A stretch of 8,344 nucleotides of DNA from Gp6-AA40 sp035647075 (GTDB lineage Bacteria; Acidobacteriota; Vicinamibacteria; Vicinamibacterales; UBA2999). This document shows positions 5,986 through 8,344 of this stretch, piece after piece. The stretch's first letter is position 1. Every line of letters starts with the position of its first letter. The stretch covers positions 1-8,344 of the forward strand of contig DASROF010000018.1 of the NCBI GenBank assembly GCA_035647075.1. Direction: 5' to 3'. A model generated the notes under the pieces. It searched no databases and was not told the origin of the DNA. It saw only the letters and a program-made list of their open reading frames with translations. The position numbers and the translations under genes were made by a program.

Positions 5986-6323
5986 GGCAGCCGCTCAAAT
6001 CTGACGTGCCGGGCCGGAAGGTTTGGCGTCGCTGTCCGCCTCGCCGCCGTCCACGCGTTGCCGTCTCCGGCGCCTTGCGCGGCTATGCCGGTCCACCAGG
6101 CCGGCTCCAGGCGCGCCGCGTCCGGCAACGCAAATCCCAGGAGCGCCTCCATCTGCTCAAACGTGAGGATGACGATCGAGGCGTAGCGATGTTCCAGATA
6201 GGTATAGAGGGGCAAGTACCCGTCGCGGACCCGCGGCCTGGCCCCCGGAGTCGGGGCGATGGACATTCCGGACACAGACGCCGTGCGACGCCACCTCGCC
6301 GACAGCCACCTGCGCAGGTCCAT
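5982..6323 (-). CDS. DUF7662-like domain protein, unknown function
   Basis: This is a 113-residue soluble protein. From residue 36 it follows the pattern I associate with DUF7662: GYLPLYTYLEHR, then VILTFEQMEALLGFALPDAARLEPAWW (51-77), then a GNAW element (88-91) and a closing strand HVRFERL. In that family the same pattern reads roughly as PLxxYL, ltFxeIexilGxpLPxsArxxxxWW, aWxxaG, VxFxR, and occurs as short stand-alone proteins or domain tails of unknown role. The first 35 residues are basic and low in structure. The ATG at 6323 is preceded by an SD-like agggtagga; an internal ATG at residue 20 has no such support. Its TGA overlaps the GTG of the 52-residue membrane gene, so the two are probably translated together and may act together. 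The domain name rests on pattern memory. Confidence 0.72.
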   Translation of the reverse strand: MDLRRWLSARWRRTASVSGMSIAPTPGARPRVRDGYLPLYTYLEHRYASIVILTFEQMEALLGFALPDAARLEPAWWTGIAAQGAGDGNAWTAARRTATPNLPARHVRFERLP

Positions 6324-6417
6324 GTTCCTACCCTACCACCTGCCGCCATCGCCGACTGTGTCCAACAGCACACTGGGTGGGACAGCTCTGGTGGTCGGAG
6401 CGGGTCCCGTCGAGGTG

Positions 6418-6445
6418 GCGGTCCTTCGAGATTTCGAAGGACCGC
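6418..6445. terminator. Perfect 12-bp stem-loop in the spacer after the SnoaL-like gene
   Basis: gcggtccttcga (6418-6429) and tcgaaggaccgc (6434-6445) pair perfectly around gatt. Read on the minus strand it follows the stop of the SnoaL-like gene by about 40 nt and comes after copy C of the palindromic repeat, so it could end that transcript. Part of it is also a near copy of the GNAT 3' tail (see findings). No T-run is present. Confidence 0.5.
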
Positions 6446-6454
6446 TGGTCCGGC

Positions 6455-6478
6455 GGTCCGGCTGAAGCCGGACACGAC
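6455..6478 (-). repeat. Palindromic repeat, copy C, just after the SnoaL-like gene
   Basis: gtccggc (6456-6462), loop tgaa, gccggac (6467-6473), then acgac. It matches copies A and B at 21 of 24 positions. Two of the three differences are the two members of one base pair, so the stem is preserved. It is in the same orientation as A and B and lies 7 nt after the TAG at 6486. It is preceded by a tandem ggtccggc (6447-6454 and 6455-6462). Confidence 0.8.
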
Positions 6479-6485
6479 GTGAAAT

Positions 6486-6998
6486 CTACTTGGCGGGTGC
6501 CGGCGCGGTGATCGTGGCCGGGTCCCAGTGCTCGTCGGCTTTGCCATTGACGAAGCGCCAGGTGTCGAACCACGACGTGTAGTACTCCTTGCCGGGCGTC
6601 CGCGGATCCGGGAACTTCCGCGGCGTCAATACGGTCACGTAGTCATCGTCAGCCATGACCGCGACGATCTCCGTCGTCAGCTTGTCGCACTTGTCGGTGC
6701 GCTGTCGCTTCATCACCTGCGTGAAGAAGGTCACGACGCCCTTGAGCCCGGACGCCGCGTTCGGGTTGTGCTGATGATAGGCGTCCGTCAACCATTCGCC
6801 GGCACGATCCCACTGATTGCACTGCAGCAGCTCGCGCATGATGTGCAGCGTTGCCTGCTTGTTGCGATTGAGTTTCGCATCGGGATCCTTGAACAGCGAT
6901 TCGGGATCCTTGACGCCGACGACAGGCTCCTGTGCCTGGGTGACGCTGCCGACGAAACAGAAGAGCACTGCCAGTAACACAATCGTTCGCTTTGTCAT
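6486..6998 (-). CDS. Secreted SnoaL-like / NTF2-fold protein
   Basis: I chose the ATG at 6998-6996 because gggagga sits 4 nt ahead of it; an upstream GTG extension to 7073 would run through the repeat and read as noise. The 170-residue product has a Sec signal (MTKRTIVLLAVLFCFVGSVT, cut near QA-QEP at 22-23). The rest matches SnoaL-like proteins of the NTF2 fold (COG4922 type): NKQATLHIMRELLQ opening helix, WLTDAYHQHNPNAASGLKGV (69-88) with the YxQHNP motif that lines the pocket, TTEIVAVMADDDYVTVLT strands, and the closing FVNGKADEHWD (149-159). Some relatives act as small-molecule isomerases or cyclases; most are uncharacterised. It lies 31 nt after the SDR stop, same strand, so co-transcription is likely. 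The gene is bracketed by same-orientation repeats B and C. Confidence 0.88.
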   Translation of the reverse strand: MTKRTIVLLAVLFCFVGSVTQAQEPVVGVKDPESLFKDPDAKLNRNKQATLHIMRELLQCNQWDRAGEWLTDAYHQHNPNAASGLKGVVTFFTQVMKRQRTDKCDKLTTEIVAVMADDDYVTVLTPRKFPDPRTPGKEYYTSWFDTWRFVNGKADEHWDPATITAPAPAK

Positions 6999-7009
6999 TC
7001 GATCCTCCC

Positions 7010-7033
7010 GGTCCGCCTGAAGGCGGACACTAC
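7010..7033 (-). repeat. Palindromic repeat, copy B, between the SDR and SnoaL-like genes
   Basis: gtccgcc (7011-7017), loop tgaa, ggcggac (7022-7028), then actac. It is identical to copy A over 24 bases and, like A, ends exactly 11 nt before an ATG (6998) on the minus strand. The SDR stop codon TAG (7032-7030) is inside it. The hairpin fills most of the 31-nt gap between the two genes. Confidence 0.85.
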
Positions 7034-8016
7034 GAGGGCATCTTTGCCCTGAATTTTCTCGTCCGCGCCGCAAGCGTACTCAACCACTTCGACTCCAAGT
7101 CGGCGCCCGTGCGGAACAGGTTGGTCCACTCGGCCGGCAGGACAGAGAAGTCGATTTTATGGCGTCCCCAGTCCGGGCGGCGCCCATCGTAATCCGACAC
7201 CTTGTAGTCGCGGCCAAGTTCCCAGGAACCGAAGAGCATGCCCGTCCGGTCCGTGCCCTTCGGGTCCGTTGCAAGCGCGGCGATCGCGCGGCCCACGAAC
7301 AACGGCGACTCGGACTGCAGGAAATTCGAATCCTTCTTGCCAGCGTCTCGCCAGTTCTCTTCGGTGACACCGAAGTGATCCAGCATCGATTCGGATCGCA
7401 GGAATCCGGGAGTCACCGCGATGACGGCGATGCGGTACGGTGCAAGTTCGGCGGCCCAGAAGACGGGCAGGACCTTCTGCGCCATCTTGACGGCCTGGGC
7501 CATCGGATTGCCGCCACCGCCGATCATGTCGTTCTCCGTCACTTCGACAATGAGTCCGCGTTTGGCCGGCATCATCGCGAGCGCTGCGTGCTTCGCCGTG
7601 ATGATCCGGGATGTAAGTCCCTGGCGATAGATCGCGTCTGCCTTCGTCAGGTCCGCATGCCAGAGGGAGCCGTACAGACCCATCAGCGGGTCTTCACCCG
7701 CCACGCTGTCGACGACGATATCGATGCGCTTGTGGGCGCGCATGATGCGCCGGAACAGCGCCTTCACCTCTTTCTCGTTTGTATGATCGACGCGAAGCGG
7801 GACGGCCGTACCACCGGCAGCGCTGATCATCGCGGCGGTCTCGTCGATCGTCTCCGGCCGTTTGTAGGGCGACGGCTTGCCCGTGACGCTTCGACCCGTG
7901 CAGTAGACGGTCGCGCCCGCCTCGGCGAGTGCGCGCGCGATGCCGCGACCAGCGCCCCGCGTTGCCCCGGCGACGAGGGCTACACGCCCGGTCAGCGGCT
8001 TCGGGGGCGATTTCAT
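7030..8016 (-). CDS. SDR family oxidoreductase with an altered active site
   Basis: This 328-residue protein has the Rossmann fold of short-chain dehydrogenases: TGRVALVAGATRGAGRGIA at 9-27, with the Gly-rich GATRGAGRG loop, and TGRS (40-43) after strand 2, which suggests NADP preference. The segment TPGFLRSESMLDHFGVTEENW (202-222) places it in a long SDR subfamily that normally carries YxxxK. The spacing from Lys177 to TPG equals the family's, but position 173 is Ala instead of Tyr (NPMAQAVK, 170-177). Asp103 stands where a catalytic Asn is usual. So the fold is clear but ordinary dehydrogenase activity is doubtful. The ATG at 8016 is chosen because upstream sequence in frame is non-protein-like and belongs to the divergent gene. 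No strong Shine-Dalgarno is seen. The stop lies inside repeat copy B. The SnoaL-like gene follows on the same strand. Confidence 0.92.
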   Translation of the reverse strand: MKSPPKPLTGRVALVAGATRGAGRGIARALAEAGATVYCTGRSVTGKPSPYKRPETIDETAAMISAAGGTAVPLRVDHTNEKEVKALFRRIMRAHKRIDIVVDSVAGEDPLMGLYGSLWHADLTKADAIYRQGLTSRIITAKHAALAMMPAKRGLIVEVTENDMIGGGGNPMAQAVKMAQKVLPVFWAAELAPYRIAVIAVTPGFLRSESMLDHFGVTEENWRDAGKKDSNFLQSESPLFVGRAIAALATDPKGTDRTGMLFGSWELGRDYKVSDYDGRRPDWGRHKIDFSVLPAEWTNLFRTGADLESKWLSTLAARTRKFRAKMPS

Positions 8017-8047
8017 CTTTACCAAATGGAAGATCCTCGAGTCGCTT

Positions 8048-8055
8048 AGGATAAT
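8048..8055. promoter_or_regulatory. Shared -10 region of two divergent genes
   Basis: The plus strand reads GATAAT at 8050-8055, 7 nt before the ATG at 8063. The minus strand reads TATCCT at 8053-8048, about 31 nt before the ATG at 8016. The whole gap between the divergent genes is 46 bp, so two promoters must overlap here. No convincing -35 box was found on either strand. Confidence 0.35.
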
Positions 8056-8062
8056 GCGGCAT

Positions 8063-8344
8063 ATGGCTACGAAGCACGTCCTCGCACTTCTGTGTGTTTG
8101 TTCAGCGCTCGTCTCAACACACTCGCTCGCCGCGCAGGCGCCACCGTCACAACCCTGCTCGCCGACTGCAGGCCTGACATTCATCTGCGGTCTTCAGAAC
8201 CCGGAAGACGTGGTCGTCGTGCCGGGAACGCGCTGGTTGCTGACGAGCGGCATGGCACCGGGTGCCGGGCTGACGGTCGTGGACACGCAATCGAAGAGCG
8301 CGCGCAAACTCTATGCACCTGGAACCGCGAACGCGCGCGCCGAT
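8063..8344 (+). CDS. Secreted protein, probable SMP-30/gluconolactonase-like beta-propeller, N-terminal fragment
   Basis: An ATG at 8063 opens a frame that stays open for 94 codons to the window edge. A Sec signal is evident (residues 1-24: MATKHVLALLCVC, then ALV, ending LAA before QAP). The mature start has two cysteines (Cys32, Cys42) in CSPTAGLTFICGLQNPEDVV, followed by VVPGTRWLLTSGMAPG and LTVVDTQSKSARKLYAPG. The pattern of N-x-E-D-x-V-x-V-P-G-T-x-W followed by S-G-M and a V-D strand is like the first blade of acidobacterial secreted SMP-30/paraoxonase-like propellers. With only one blade visible the family name is provisional. Seven nt separate the ATG from a GATAAT box, so the message may be leaderless. 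It diverges from the SDR gene. Confidence 0.75.
   Translation, partial: MATKHVLALLCVCSALVSTHSLAAQAPPSQPCSPTAGLTFICGLQNPEDVVVVPGTRWLLTSGMAPGAGLTVVDTQSKSARKLYAPGTANARAD

Noticed and set aside
6006..6482. Plus-strand frame of 158 codons across the DUF7662-like gene and the spacer
   Set aside because: Its end is simply translated repeat sequence (VRLKPDTT) and the rest is Arg/Pro-rich shadow of the minus-strand gene.
7159..8049. Plus-strand frame of 296 codons opposite the SDR gene
   Set aside because: Antisense shadow of a clear Rossmann-fold protein; Arg/His-rich product.
1..8344. CRISPR array, tRNA, rRNA, insertion sequence or prophage
   Set aside because: No evenly spaced direct repeats, cloverleaf, transposase motif or phage gene was seen in any frame; the repeats present are isolated single palindromes.

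Overview
This window is GC-rich and looks like a chromosomal segment of a soil-type acidobacterium. The evidence is a complete protein of the TIGR03435 family, which is largely confined to Acidobacteriota, and several copies of a short palindromic repeat with the core gtccgcc-tgaa-ggcggac. That repeat resembles the dispersed palindromes I associate with Vicinamibacteria-like genomes. The class is an inference; there is no rRNA or other marker here. No tRNA, insertion sequence, CRISPR array or prophage was found.

Layout. 1-276 (+) is the 3' end of an aldose 1-epimerase. A perfect inverted repeat follows (280-310), then a convergent candidate micro-ORF for a 32-residue membrane peptide (321-419, -). 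420-732 holds no gene I can support. 733-3536 (-) is a two-gene molybdenum hydroxylase operon: a [2Fe-2S] subunit followed, with a 4-nt GTGA overlap, by a Tat-exported molybdopterin-binding subunit of the isoquinoline 1-oxidoreductase type. Divergent from it are the TIGR03435 protein (3697-4515, +) and a GNAT acetyltransferase (4641-5180, +).

From 5206 to 8016 every supported gene is on the minus strand. In transcription order these are an SDR-family protein (8016-7030), a secreted SnoaL/NTF2-like protein (6998-6486), a DUF7662-like protein (6323-5982), a GTGA-overlapping 52-residue membrane protein (5985-5827), an uncertain short ORF (5825-5607) and an 85-residue two-helix membrane protein (5463-5206). 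A secreted protein, probably a beta-propeller, starts divergently at 8063 (+) and runs off the window.

How it fits together. The clear functional unit is the molybdenum hydroxylase pair, a periplasmic oxidoreductase with no FAD subunit or cytochrome partner in view. The SDR and SnoaL-like genes are probably co-transcribed. The rest looks like ordinary accessory chromosome.

The less ordinary signals are these: (i) two identical 24-bp palindromic repeats lying exactly 11 nt before two start codons, with base-pair covariation in further copies that have merged into gene ends; (ii) a GNAT 3' tail duplicated in an intergenic spacer; (iii) apparent loss of a key catalytic residue in both the molybdopterin subunit (Glu to His) and the SDR protein (Tyr to Ala); (iv) a small overlapping DUF7662/membrane-peptide gene pair. 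I found no convincing defence, mobile or biosynthetic system.
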